Assembly: GCF_000701345.1 (NCBI RefSeq)
Contig: NZ_JNIJ01000031.1
Location: 25,645-89,644, forward strand
DNA from: Bradyrhizobium sp. URHD0069
GTDB taxonomy: Bacteria; Pseudomonadota; Alphaproteobacteria; Rhizobiales; Xanthobacteraceae
Length of the DNA stretch: 64,000 bases
Reading direction: 5' to 3'
Positions within the stretch are counted from its first letter, which is position 1. Every line of letters starts with the position of its first letter. Made by a program: the position numbers and the translations under genes. A model generated the notes under the pieces. The model saw only the letters and a program-made list of their open reading frames with translations, had not been told where the DNA came from and searched no databases. Of this stretch, positions 9,166 through 17,724 are shown piece by piece.

Positions 9166-9267
9166 GTAAAGACTTGCCTCCTGACACAAACTTATCTCGC
9201 AAGTTTTGATTTTTGTGCGCTATTATCGGATTGTTATGCAATATATTTGCGTTTAGGGGCCGTCCGG
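9166..9267. promoter_or_regulatory. Divergent promoter region dpaL / Lrp-type regulator
   Basis: This 102-bp AT-rich gap separates the two divergent start codons and must hold both promoters. It is markedly richer in A+T than its neighbours, with runs such as TTTTGATTTTTGTG and GCAATATATTTGC, the kind of bendable DNA that Lrp/AsnC proteins prefer. No unambiguous operator was defined. Confidence 0.5.
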
Positions 9268-9747
9268 ATGAAAACACACGATCTTGATGCCTTCGATCTG
9301 AAAATCCTCGACCGCCTTCAGGCAAACAACCGGACCTCGCTTAGTGAAATTGGCAAGGCGGTCAATCTGTCCGCGGCGGCGGTGCAACGACGCGTCCGGC
9401 GAATGGAAGACGCAAAGATCATCCAGGCGAATGTCGCGGTGGTGGACCCGCCGGCTGTCGGACGCCCGATCACGCTTATCGTCGAAGTACACCTTGACAG
9501 CGAACAGGCCGACATTCTCGATAACGCGCGGAATGAATTCGCGTCGGTGCCGGAAGTGCAGCAGTGCTACTACGTGACGGGCGCGGCAGATTTCATACTC
9601 ATCATCACGGCGACAAGCATGGAAGAATACGCCGCGCTCAGCCACCGGTTGTTTCTCGAGAATCCCAACGTGAAGCATTTCAGCACGAATGTCGCGATGA
9701 GCCGCGTCAAGGTCAGCCTTGCGATACCGGTCGAACACGGCGGTTGA
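9268..9747 (+). CDS. Lrp/AsnC-family transcriptional regulator
   Basis: The 159-residue protein has an N-terminal winged helix (DLKILDRLQANNRTSLSEIG, then LSAAAVQRRVRRMEDAKII as recognition region) and a C-terminal ligand-sensing RAM/ACT-like domain with CYYVTGAADFILIITA. These regulators usually bind amino acids and act on the adjacent gene. Here the neighbour is the divergent diaminopropionate ammonia-lyase, so diaminopropionate or a related amino acid is the likely effector (inference). The ATG at 9268 was chosen because the family start is normally a few residues before DxxDxKIL; longer upstream frame has no family similarity. Confidence 0.88.
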   Translation: MKTHDLDAFDLKILDRLQANNRTSLSEIGKAVNLSAAAVQRRVRRMEDAKIIQANVAVVDPPAVGRPITLIVEVHLDSEQADILDNARNEFASVPEVQQCYYVTGAADFILIITATSMEEYAALSHRLFLENPNVKHFSTNVAMSRVKVSLAIPVEHGG

Positions 9748-9769
9748 GCACGCGGCCGACCGGCCACCA

Positions 9770-10474
9770 TCAACCGCCGAGATAGGCCTGGCGAATGTGA
9801 TCGTTGTCGATCAGTTCGCTGCCCTTGCCAGACAGCACGATCGAACCCGCCTCCATCAGATAGGCGTGATCGCACAAGTCGAGGGCGGAATAGGCATTCT
9901 GCTCCACCATCAGGACGGTCGTGCCCGCCTGCCTGATACCGTCGATGATCTCGAACACCTGCTCGACGATGTTGGGTGCAAGACCGAGCGAAGGCTCGTC
10001 GAACATCACCAGTTTCGGCCTCGACATGATCGCGCGACCGATCGCCAGCATCTGCTGCTCGCCTCCGGACATCGTTCCGGCCACCTGCCTGCGGCGTTCG
10101 GCCAGTCGCGGAAACTGGGTGAAGATACGATCCTTGTCGGCATTCATGCCTTCGATGTCGGATCGCAGATAAGCGCCCATGTCGAGGTTCTCCTCGACCG
10201 TCATGTCCGGAAAGATACGCCGGCCTTCCGGACAATGGGCGATGCCGCGCATCAGAATCTCCCGCGCCGAACATCGTGCAATGTCCTGCCCTTCGAACAT
10301 GATCCGGCCGGAAGTCGGAGACAAGACGCCCGAGATGGAGCGCAGGGTTGTGCTCTTGCCGGCGCCATTGGCCCCGATCAGCGCAACGAGCTGTCCCTTC
10401 TTGATGGACAGCGAAATTCCCTTGATCGCTTCCACCTTGCCATAGCGGCAAACAAGATTGCTAATCTCTAGCAC
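9770..10474 (-). CDS. livF: LivF-type ABC transporter ATPase
   Basis: I prefer the GTG at 10474 (VLEISNLVCRYG), preceded by GGGAG at about 9 nt; this gives 234 residues, the normal LivF length, whereas the upstream ATG at 10546 adds 24 unrelated residues inside livG. Walker A is GANGAGKST, the signature MSGGEQQMLAIGRA and Walker B LVMFDEPSLGL. The protein powers uptake through the LivHM membrane pair. It is the last gene of livKHMGF and overlaps livG by 14 bp. Its stop lies 22 bp from the convergent Lrp gene. Confidence 0.92.
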   Translation of the reverse strand: MLEISNLVCRYGKVEAIKGISLSIKKGQLVALIGANGAGKSTTLRSISGVLSPTSGRIMFEGQDIARCSAREILMRGIAHCPEGRRIFPDMTVEENLDMGAYLRSDIEGMNADKDRIFTQFPRLAERRRQVAGTMSGGEQQMLAIGRAIMSRPKLVMFDEPSLGLAPNIVEQVFEIIDGIRQAGTTVLMVEQNAYSALDLCDHAYLMEAGSIVLSGKGSELIDNDHIRQAYLGG

Positions 10475-11285
10475 GCTTTTTCGCTCCCACCCCGAGATAT
10501 GCCTGAATGACTTCCGGATTGCCCTGGATCGCCGCGGGTGGTCCATCGGCGATCAGGCGGCCGTAGTTCATAACCACGATACGATCCGATATGCCCATCA
10601 CCATGGGCATATCGTGTTCAACCAGTAGTATGGTGACGCCCATGCCGCGCAGCTTCGTCAAGACCCGCATGAAGGCGGCGGTCTCCGAGGCGTTCATTCC
10701 CGACACCGGCTCGTCAAGCAGCAGCATCGTCGGATTGGCCGCCAGCGCGAGCGCGACGCCGAGCAGGCGCTGGTCGCCGTAGGACAACGAGCCGGCGATA
10801 TCCGCCGCCCGATGCTCGACGCCGACCAGCTTGAGGATCTCGTGGGCGGTGTCCCTCAGCTCCTTTTCCGACTGCCGCTCCTGCGGCAGGGCCAGCAATG
10901 TGTCCCACAGGCTGGAACGACCGCGCCTGTGAAGTCCGGTCATGACATTCTGGAACACGCTGATGGTCTGGAACACGCTGGTGCGCTGGAACGTGCGCAC
11001 CAGTCCAAGGCCGGTGATCTCATGGGGCTTGAGCCCGTTGAGCGACGTGCCACGATAGCGGACCGTCCCCTTCGTCGGCTTCAGGAATCCGGTGATGATA
11101 TTGAACGCCGTGGTCTTGCCGGCGCCGTTGGGCCCGATCAGGCTCAGAACCTCGCCCTCGTTGACGTCGAAGTTCAAATCCGAGATCGCGACAAGGCCGC
11201 CGAAATGCACGGCGATGTGCTCGACCGACAGGGCCGGCACGCGCGGCTTCGGCGCCGCCAAACCAGCTGGAGTGGAGATAGTCAT
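10461..11285 (-). CDS. livG: LivG-type ABC transporter ATPase
   Basis: The 274-residue nucleotide-binding subunit shows Walker A GPNGAGKTTAFNIITG, the LivG-type signature LSYGDQRLLGVALAL (Q-R in place of the usual GGQ) and Walker B MLLLDEPVSGMN. The C-terminal end VIQAYLGVG is typical of LivG. It pairs with LivF to drive the importer. It overlaps livM by one base, indicating translational coupling. Confidence 0.93.
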   Translation of the reverse strand: MTISTPAGLAAPKPRVPALSVEHIAVHFGGLVAISDLNFDVNEGEVLSLIGPNGAGKTTAFNIITGFLKPTKGTVRYRGTSLNGLKPHEITGLGLVRTFQRTSVFQTISVFQNVMTGLHRRGRSSLWDTLLALPQERQSEKELRDTAHEILKLVGVEHRAADIAGSLSYGDQRLLGVALALAANPTMLLLDEPVSGMNASETAAFMRVLTKLRGMGVTILLVEHDMPMVMGISDRIVVMNYGRLIADGPPAAIQGNPEVIQAYLGVGAKKRARD

Positions 11286-12307
11286 TATTTCGCCGGCTCC
11301 AGCTTTGCACGACCCTCGTTTTCATCGACGACGCCGAACCAGCGCTCGATCGCCGGCACGATGCCTTGCGGCAACACAAAGACGATCAGAATCATCAGGG
11401 CGCCATAGAGGATCCACTGCGATTCCGGAGAAGCGAACGAGCGAGCGACCACCGGAATGAATCCGAAAATCAGACCGCCCACGATCGGACCGGCGAGCGT
11501 CCCCTTGCCTCCCGTAATCACCATGATGACCATGGTCACGGTGTAGAGGAACATGAAGACGTCCGGATCGATGATCCGCAGATAGTGCGCATATAGACTT
11601 CCGGCAGCGCCTGCGATCGCCGCAGAGGTCACGGCAGCCAGGATCAGATAGCGCGTGACGTCGATGCCGACCGACACCGCGAGCGACTCGTTTTCCTTCA
11701 ACGCCACCATCGCGCGCCCGACCCGCGATCTGGTCAGACGGCTGATGATCACATAACAAACTACGCCAATGGCCAGTACGAGATAGAAATTGGCGGCCTT
11801 GCCGTAGAGATCGAGGTAGCCAAGACCGGGCAGACCGAGCGTGAACGGCGGAATCGACGTCAGCGCGAGCGGTCCTTGCGTCAGTTCCACCCAGTTGAGC
11901 GCGACCAGCCGAACCACTTCAGCGAAACTGATCGTGACGATGACGAAATACGCGCCGCGTACGCGGAACGACAGTTTGCCGACCAGGTAACCGCAAATCC
12001 CGGCAATGATGACGGCGAGCACGAAGCCGATCCAGACCGGCCACGGTTCGTGAACCACACGAATGCCGCCGAAGAGTTCGATATCGAACCCCAGCGAAGT
12101 GAGCGCGCTGACATAGGCGCCAATACCGAAGAAGGCGACATGGCCGAGGCTCAGCTGGCCGGTGTAGCCCAGCAGCAGGTTGAGACTCATCGCCGCGATG
12201 ATGAAGATGCCGGTCGTGACGCAGGCATTTAACAGATAGGGATCTTTGAGCCAGAGCGGAATCGACGCGAAGGCGAGAACCGCCAGGAGGGGTAATAGCC
12301 GCCTCAT
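11285..12307 (-). CDS. livM: LivM-type ABC transporter permease
   Basis: A 340-residue integral membrane protein with about ten hydrophobic helices and the family stretch LLLGYTGQLSLGHVAFFGIGAY near residue 45. The cytoplasmic loop LKENESLAVSVGID contains the coupling region. LivH and LivM form the channel of the importer. It overlaps livH by 4 bp. Confidence 0.93.
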   Translation of the reverse strand: MRRLLPLLAVLAFASIPLWLKDPYLLNACVTTGIFIIAAMSLNLLLGYTGQLSLGHVAFFGIGAYVSALTSLGFDIELFGGIRVVHEPWPVWIGFVLAVIIAGICGYLVGKLSFRVRGAYFVIVTISFAEVVRLVALNWVELTQGPLALTSIPPFTLGLPGLGYLDLYGKAANFYLVLAIGVVCYVIISRLTRSRVGRAMVALKENESLAVSVGIDVTRYLILAAVTSAAIAGAAGSLYAHYLRIIDPDVFMFLYTVTMVIMVITGGKGTLAGPIVGGLIFGFIPVVARSFASPESQWILYGALMILIVFVLPQGIVPAIERWFGVVDENEGRAKLEPAK

Positions 12308-13176
12308 CCGATTCGCTCCGATCGTGCGAACAGGCCGGTCGGCTTGAACATCAGCACCAGGATGATGATCAAGAATCCCATCGCATCGCGATAGCCCGAC
12401 GAGATATATCCGGCACCCACCTCCTCGGCGAAGGCAAGGATAAACCCGCCGATGGTTGCGCCACCGATGCTTCCCAAGCCGCCGAGAATGACAATCGCAA
12501 AGGCCTTGAGCGAAGCGATATCACCCATGTGCGGCGAGATCACATATACCGGACCAAGCAAGGCGCCAGCCGCAGCCGCCAGGCTCGATCCAATGGCAAA
12601 CGTAGCCATATAGATCACCTGAATGTTGACTCCCATGAGCGACGCCGTGTCGCGATCCTGGAACGTCGCGCGCATGGCCTTGCCGATCTTGGTTCGGTTG
12701 ATGAGAAGATAGGACCCCGCGATCAGGGCCAGCGCCGAAAAGAAAACGAAGACGCGCAGCCAGGAAACCGAAACGGGACCAAGCGCCAGCGTCGATTCAC
12801 CGAAAGGCGTCAAAACCGACTTCGCGACGCCGCCCCAGACAAATTGCTCGGTATTCTGCATGACGATCATCGCGCCGATCATCACCAGCATCGTGGTGTC
12901 GATGTCCGCTCCGCGCATCGGGCGCAGCAGGAAAAATTCGATCGCCGCGCCGAGAATGCATCCGAAGGCCACGGCGATGATGAGCGACAAAAAGAAGTTC
13001 ACCCCGATCACGGTGGATACGAGATAAACGAAATACGCACCAAACGTGTAGAGCTCGCCATGGGCGAAGTTCACCACGCGCATGATTCCGAAGATCAACG
13101 TGAGGCCGATCCCAAGCAAGGCATAGGTACCGCCAAGGATCAACATGTTGACGATGTGCTGAAGAAACTCATTCAT
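12304..13176 (-). CDS. livH: LivH-type ABC transporter permease
   Basis: A 290-residue permease with the N-terminal family motif GIGLTLIFGIMRVVNFAHGE and the conserved cytoplasmic loop RATFQDRDTASLMGVN that docks on the ATPase. It has about eight membrane helices. The gene is separated from livK by 93 bp containing a strong hairpin. Confidence 0.93.
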   Translation of the reverse strand: MNEFLQHIVNMLILGGTYALLGIGLTLIFGIMRVVNFAHGELYTFGAYFVYLVSTVIGVNFFLSLIIAVAFGCILGAAIEFFLLRPMRGADIDTTMLVMIGAMIVMQNTEQFVWGGVAKSVLTPFGESTLALGPVSVSWLRVFVFFSALALIAGSYLLINRTKIGKAMRATFQDRDTASLMGVNIQVIYMATFAIGSSLAAAAGALLGPVYVISPHMGDIASLKAFAIVILGGLGSIGGATIGGFILAFAEEVGAGYISSGYRDAMGFLIIILVLMFKPTGLFARSERIG

Positions 13177-13222
13177 TCGAGTTACGAGGTCCTTGGAATT
13201 CTTTCAGGTCAGAACATCCGAA

Positions 13223-13263
13223 GGCAAGCGGGGGCCAAGACTCGCGCCTGCCCCCCGCTTGCC
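13223..13263 (-). terminator. livK-livH intercistronic hairpin
   Basis: GGCAAGCGGGGG (13223-13234) pairs over 12 perfect base pairs with CCCCCGCTTGCC (13252-13263). It sits just after the livK stop and before livH, without a T-run. Such hairpins after binding-protein genes commonly stabilise the upstream message or cause partial termination, so that the binding protein is made in excess over the membrane parts. Confidence 0.7.
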
Positions 13264-13269
13264 ATGCTT

Positions 13270-14421
13270 TCAGGATTTCGGGTGTGTGACTTTGCCGTCG
13301 ACGATCTTGATCAGATAGACGTTGGGACGGCTCTGTCCGCTTTCCTTACCGGACGGTCCCCACTTCTCGAACTTGATCGGACCGTTCAGGCCCTTGATCT
13401 CGGTCTGCCACAGCGCTTCGGTGATCGCAGCCGGCTCGGCCTTGCCAGCCTTCTCGATCGCGGCGGCGATGGTGCGGATGCCGTCATAGCCACGGAAGCT
13501 TTCGGTGGAGCCTGCGAAATTGAAGCCGCGCTTTTTCCACTCACCCAGGAAAAACTTGGTGGCTTCGGGGTTCGGCGTTTCATCCGGCAGCCACGGCAAG
13601 AACGTGGTGAGATGCATCGAGTTATTTGCCGCAGTACCGGCCTGGTCGATCAGCTGGTCCGGATTCTGCGAGCCGCCCGTGGTGACTATCTGCTTCTTGA
13701 GGCCAAGCGCATTGGCCTGCTTCAGAACCAGCGTCAGCTGTTCGACAGCGGCCGTCACGATCAGTGTGTCGGCATCAGATGCCCTGATCTTGGACAATTG
13801 CGCATTCATGTCCTGCGACGACTGGTCCATCATCTCGACCGAACGCACCTGAACGCCTTCGGCCTTGAAGAGCTTGGTGAAGTCATCGGCGGTGCCGCGG
13901 CCCCAATCGTTGTTGATGACGAGGAAATCAACCTTCTTGATTCCAAGCTTCGAAATCATCGGCTTGAAGGCCGCCTCTTCGATCGATGACGGCGGCGAAA
14001 TGCGGAAGATGTACGGATTGCCGGTGGTTGTGATCTTTCCCGATGACGAGGTCTCGACGACCATCGGCACCTTATATTCCATCAGCTTGGGCATCACGGC
14101 GAGCGTGAGGCTGGATCCCCATGCCCCCATCATCACCGGCACCTTGTCGCCCGAGATGAGCTTCTCCGCGACCGCGGCCGCTTCCGTCGGATTACTCTTG
14201 TTGTCTTCGATGACGAGTTCAAGCTTCTTGCCGAGAACGCCGCCCTTGGCGTTGATCTCGTCCGCGGCGATCTTGGCGCCGTTGACGACATACGTCCCCG
14301 ATGCGGCAAAAGCTCCGGTCAGCGGCTCATTGACGCCGATCTTGATCGTTTGCGCGGACGCCTGGGCCGCGAACCCGGCAGCGAAGACGACAGGCAGTAC
14401 AAGTCTGGTATAAGATTTCAT
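13270..14421 (-). CDS. livK: LivK-type periplasmic substrate-binding protein
   Basis: Start ATG at 14421, with GGAGG 8 nt upstream; an earlier ATG (14448) would put nine residues ahead of the signal peptide. The 383-residue product begins with MKSYTRLVLPVVFAAGFAAQ and a likely cleavage after ASAQ. The mature part is a type I periplasmic binding fold (KIGVNEPLTGAFAASG...AADEINAKGGVLGKKLELVIEDNKS, then VMMGAWGSS and VVETSSSG as ligand-contact loops). Relatives bind branched-chain amino acids, amides, urea or aromatic acids; the ligand here is unknown. It heads the liv operon, about 100 bp downstream of a shared palindromic operator. Confidence 0.9.
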   Translation of the reverse strand: MKSYTRLVLPVVFAAGFAAQASAQTIKIGVNEPLTGAFAASGTYVVNGAKIAADEINAKGGVLGKKLELVIEDNKSNPTEAAAVAEKLISGDKVPVMMGAWGSSLTLAVMPKLMEYKVPMVVETSSSGKITTTGNPYIFRISPPSSIEEAAFKPMISKLGIKKVDFLVINNDWGRGTADDFTKLFKAEGVQVRSVEMMDQSSQDMNAQLSKIRASDADTLIVTAAVEQLTLVLKQANALGLKKQIVTTGGSQNPDQLIDQAGTAANNSMHLTTFLPWLPDETPNPEATKFFLGEWKKRGFNFAGSTESFRGYDGIRTIAAAIEKAGKAEPAAITEALWQTEIKGLNGPIKFEKWGPSGKESGQSRPNVYLIKIVDGKVTHPKS

Positions 14422-14521
14422 TTCGGACTCCTCCATTTGCCCGCCCACCGAGCAAGCACCATGCCAACTTCAGTAGTTGATCTCTGCTGCAGGGCAGCCG
14501 GTGGCCGGTTGCGGGCGGCTA

Positions 14522-14545
14522 CATCATACTAACATTAGAATGATG
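14522..14545. promoter_or_regulatory. Shared palindromic operator, site A (liv operon)
   Basis: A 24-bp interrupted palindrome: the left arm CATCATACTAA and right arm TTAGAATGATG differ from perfect symmetry at one position per arm. It lies about 100 bp upstream of the livK start and just beyond the sdaA stop codon. It matches the core TCATNCTA, four bases, TAGNATGA found at four other places in this window. Confidence 0.65.
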
Positions 14546-14577
14546 CGACATCCTCGTAAATGGGCAAAACATCCTTT

Positions 14578-15945
14578 TCAGCAATTAGGGACATTGACGG
14601 CCAATCCGCCGCGGGAGGTTTCCTTGTATTTTGCCTGCATGTCGGCGCCGGTTTCCATCATGGTTTTGATCACCTGGTCCAGCGAGACGTGATGGGAGCC
14701 GTCGCCGCTCAGAGCCAAAGACGTGGCGTTGATGGCCTTGATCGCGCCGAATGCGTTGCGCTCGATGCAGGGAATTTGCACCAATCCGCCCACCGGATCG
14801 CATGTCATTCCCAAATGATGCTCCATGCCGATTTCGGCGGCGTTCTCGATTTGCTCGGATGAACCTCCGAGCGCGGCGGTCAAACCCGCCGCCGCCATCG
14901 AACAGGCCACGCCCACCTCGCCCTGGCAGCCGACTTCCGCACCCGAGATCGACCCGTTCATCTTGAACAGAGAGCCGATGGCGGTCGCGGTCAAGAGAAA
15001 CGTTCTCAGGCCTTGGTGGGACGAACCCGAGCAATAATCGAGGTAGTAGCGCAGCACCGCGGGTATTACTCCTGCGGCGCCATTGGTGGGAGCCGTTACG
15101 ACCCGACCGCCTGCGGCATTTTCCTCGTTGACGGCGATCGCAAACAGACTGGCAAAGTCCATGGCCTCCACCGACAATTGCGCGTTCTTGCTCCGCGCAG
15201 CTTCAAATCGCGCCTGCAGACCGCGCGCGCGGCGCTTGACCTTCAGGCCCCCGGGCAATTCACCCTCGGTGCGCAGCCCGCGCTCGATGCAATCGAACAT
15301 CACCGTCAGAATGTAATCGAGCCTTGCAACGACGTCGTCCTTGCTGCGCTGGACGCATTCATTGGCGAGCACGATGTCGGCGATCGACAGACCTGACTGC
15401 CGCGATACCGCCGTCAAATCGGCCGCGCTGCTGAACGGAAAAGGAAGCGTAGGAACGGACGCGGCCGCCGAGGCGCCCTCACCTTCCCTATGGATAAACC
15501 CGCCACCCACCGAAACCCAGACTTCCTGACGAAGCACCTTGTCTTCGCCATCCACGGCGACGAACCGCATCGTATTCGGATGGGACGACGGGACGGTGTC
15601 GAAATCGAAGACGATGTCGCGAGCCGGATCGAATGCAAGACCCTCGCCGGTCGGAAGCACGAGGCGCCTCGTCTCCGCGATCTTCTTCACGATCTCATCG
15701 ACTTTATCGGGGTCCAGCGTTTCCGGGGATTGCCCCGACAGGCCGAGCGTAATCGCCTTGTCGGTGGCATGCCCCTTCCCGGTCCAAGCCAACGACCCTA
15801 ACAAAAACACGCGCAGACCCCTGATCTGCGCGCGCTCTCGATCATCCAGCGCCGCGACGAAAGCCGAGGCCGCTTTCATCGGCCCCGTCGTATGCGAGGA
15901 CGAGGGACCGATACCGACTTTGAAAACGTCAAAAACGCTAATCAT
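14578..15945 (-). CDS. sdaA: Iron-sulfur L-serine dehydratase, single chain
   Basis: From the ATG at 15945 the product has 455 residues with the MISVFDVFKVGIGPSSSHTT N-terminus typical of SdaA. Cys340 (GCQGEVGVA), Cys382 and Cys393 (CDPVGGLVQIPC) are the three expected [4Fe-4S] ligands. The protein ends in Cys455 (VNVPNC); in the type 2 enzyme of Legionella this C-terminal cysteine reaches into the active site and occupies the fourth iron site. It converts L-serine to pyruvate and ammonia. An upstream extension to 16173 would overlap the preceding gene and has no family similarity. It is the last gene of the operon starting at 20208, 26 bp after the LLM gene. Confidence 0.93.
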   Translation of the reverse strand: MISVFDVFKVGIGPSSSHTTGPMKAASAFVAALDDRERAQIRGLRVFLLGSLAWTGKGHATDKAITLGLSGQSPETLDPDKVDEIVKKIAETRRLVLPTGEGLAFDPARDIVFDFDTVPSSHPNTMRFVAVDGEDKVLRQEVWVSVGGGFIHREGEGASAAASVPTLPFPFSSAADLTAVSRQSGLSIADIVLANECVQRSKDDVVARLDYILTVMFDCIERGLRTEGELPGGLKVKRRARGLQARFEAARSKNAQLSVEAMDFASLFAIAVNEENAAGGRVVTAPTNGAAGVIPAVLRYYLDYCSGSSHQGLRTFLLTATAIGSLFKMNGSISGAEVGCQGEVGVACSMAAAGLTAALGGSSEQIENAAEIGMEHHLGMTCDPVGGLVQIPCIERNAFGAIKAINATSLALSGDGSHHVSLDQVIKTMMETGADMQAKYKETSRGGLAVNVPNC

Positions 15946-15971
15946 CACCGGCAACCGGTCAGGAAGGTCGA

Positions 15972-16934
15972 TTACTTCGTCTTGTGGGCTCGCAGCTGCG
16001 GAATGACTTCCTTGGCGATCAGTTCGACCTGATCCATCTGGTACTTGTAGGGTACGAAGATGATCTTCTGAACGCCCGCATCGAGATGCGCCTTGAGCTG
16101 TTCGATGCATTCTTCGGCGGAGCCCATGATCGCGGAATCCCGCGAACAGTCGCTGTTCTCCGGGAAATCCCACTCCTTGTTGAGCCAGTCGAGCATGTCC
16201 GCCTGAACCGCGGCCTTGGACTTGCCGATCATGATCGGCAGTTGGGACGCGTTCAGCAGCTTATCGGGATCCTTGCCACCTTCCTTGGCGAAGTTGCGGA
16301 TTTTCGTCCACGATTTCGTGAAGGATTCCGCCGTGTAGAAATATGTCAGCCAGCCGTCGCCTGCGGTTGCCGCACGCTGCAATACCTTGTCGACATAGCC
16401 GCCGATCAGGATCGGAATCCGCGGCTGGGCCGGCTTCGGATACATCACTGCAGCGGAAATATTGTGCTGCATGTATTTTCCCTCAACCATATGCTCCGAC
16501 CAGAGACGATTGAGAATCTCCAGATTTTCGTCCATCAGCTTGCCGCGCTTTTCGAACGCAATTCCCATGGCGTCAAACTCGCGCTTGTACCAGCCTGACG
16601 CCATGCCCATGATCAGACGGCCGCCGGAAAACTGATCCATGCTGGACAACTGCTTGGCCAGTGCAACGGGGTTGCGTAACGGCAGCACCAGAATGCCGGT
16701 TCCGACCTTGAGCTTGGTGGTAGTGGCGGCGATCGCCGTCAGCGTTGTCAGGGAATCGAGGATCGGGAAGTTCGGTTCAACTCCAAGCAGCATGTGATCC
16801 CAGACCCACAGCGAGTCGTAACCGAGTTCTTCAACGCGCACCCCATATTTGATCAGGCCCTTCGGGTCCGGCATTTCCGGATACGCGGTGAAATTGCGGG
16901 CAGCGATGCCGAACGTGTTCGAAAGTATTTCCAT
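15972..16934 (-). CDS. LLM-class (luciferase-like) F420/FMN-dependent oxidoreductase
   Basis: A 320-residue TIM-barrel protein with LGYDSLWVWDHM, the family stretch LKVGTGILVLPLRNPVALAKQ and FSGGRLIMGMASGWYKREFDAMG. Several actinobacterial relatives of this shape use F420H2 as hydride donor; others use FMNH2 and oxygen. The coenzyme cannot be proven from sequence, but an F420 biosynthesis operon lies 4 kb upstream under a similar operator, which favours F420. The substrate is unknown. It sits between CoA-transferase and serine dehydratase genes, 19 bp after the former. Confidence 0.82.
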   Translation of the reverse strand: MEILSNTFGIAARNFTAYPEMPDPKGLIKYGVRVEELGYDSLWVWDHMLLGVEPNFPILDSLTTLTAIAATTTKLKVGTGILVLPLRNPVALAKQLSSMDQFSGGRLIMGMASGWYKREFDAMGIAFEKRGKLMDENLEILNRLWSEHMVEGKYMQHNISAAVMYPKPAQPRIPILIGGYVDKVLQRAATAGDGWLTYFYTAESFTKSWTKIRNFAKEGGKDPDKLLNASQLPIMIGKSKAAVQADMLDWLNKEWDFPENSDCSRDSAIMGSAEECIEQLKAHLDAGVQKIIFVPYKYQMDQVELIAKEVIPQLRAHKTK

Positions 16935-16953
16935 GGCTTCTTTCCTTGAACTT

Positions 16954-17724
16954 CTACGCGATGAAGAGGCGGTCAGGATCGAGAACCCTGAGTGTGGTTA
17001 GCTCCTGATTCGACGGCGGCTCCGTGACGGTCACGTTCTTGTCAAAGACAAGATCGAAGCCGGTATTGTCCTGAAGGTTTTCCTTTGTGACACCCGGATT
17101 GAGCGCCAGCACCTTCATCTCGCGGCTATTGTCGTCAAACGAGAATACCGCCAGTTCGGTGATGACGCGAAACATGCCGCCTTCCGGCAGTCCGCTCTCC
17201 GCGCGGGTGTTGTTTCCGCGAATAAATCCGGGGCTGGTGATGAAATCGACCTTCTCCACAAATCGTCGTTTCTCATGCTTCATCGCGACAATCATGTTGG
17301 TCAGGCTGGCGATGTCGTTTCCGCCGCCGGTGCCCGGCAGACGCGTTTTCGGTTTGGCCGGATCGCCGATGTAGGACGAATTCAAATTGCCGTACCGGTC
17401 GATCTGGGCGCCGCCCATGAAACCAACATCGACATATCCGCGCTGCAGCAGCAAAAGCACGTCGGCGCTGCCCAAAACCATGTTGGCACGCTTGGTGCAG
17501 CGCTGGTCGTTGGTCGATGGCGGAAGTTTTCCGGGCTCGACGAACGCACCGATGACGCCGCCCTCGAACAGGATTGTCAGACCGGGGCAGTGCAGGCGTT
17601 GCGCCAGCGTCGCCGCCAGCAGCGGCGTTCCAATGCCGGCAAAGACGATCTGCCCATCCTTGAGCTGTCGTGCGCTCAATACGGTGATGATCTCGGATGC
17701 GGTATATTTGGGTGCTTCAATCAT
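16954..17724 (-). CDS. CoA-transferase subunit B (glutaconate CoA-transferase type)
   Basis: ATG at 17724 has GGAG 8 nt upstream and yields 256 residues. The N-terminal region IVFAGIGTPLLAATLAQRL is the CoA-transferase family I fold. Glu54 in TILFEGG occupies the position of the catalytic glutamate (beta Glu54) of Acidaminococcus glutaconate CoA-transferase, so the subunit appears active rather than being an IpdB-like hydrolase lacking it. It moves CoA between acyl groups. It overlaps the A-subunit gene by 8 bp, forming an obligate pair. The acid substrate is unknown. Confidence 0.85.
   Translation of the reverse strand: MIEAPKYTASEIITVLSARQLKDGQIVFAGIGTPLLAATLAQRLHCPGLTILFEGGVIGAFVEPGKLPPSTNDQRCTKRANMVLGSADVLLLLQRGYVDVGFMGGAQIDRYGNLNSSYIGDPAKPKTRLPGTGGGNDIASLTNMIVAMKHEKRRFVEKVDFITSPGFIRGNNTRAESGLPEGGMFRVITELAVFSFDDNSREMKVLALNPGVTKENLQDNTGFDLVFDKNVTVTEPPSNQELTTLRVLDPDRLFIA

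Noticed and set aside
12529..13989. Long plus-strand open frame of 486 codons
   Set aside because: It lies antisense to livH and livK, is very rich in Arg/His/Asp as expected for the mirror frame of a GC-rich gene, and has no family similarity.
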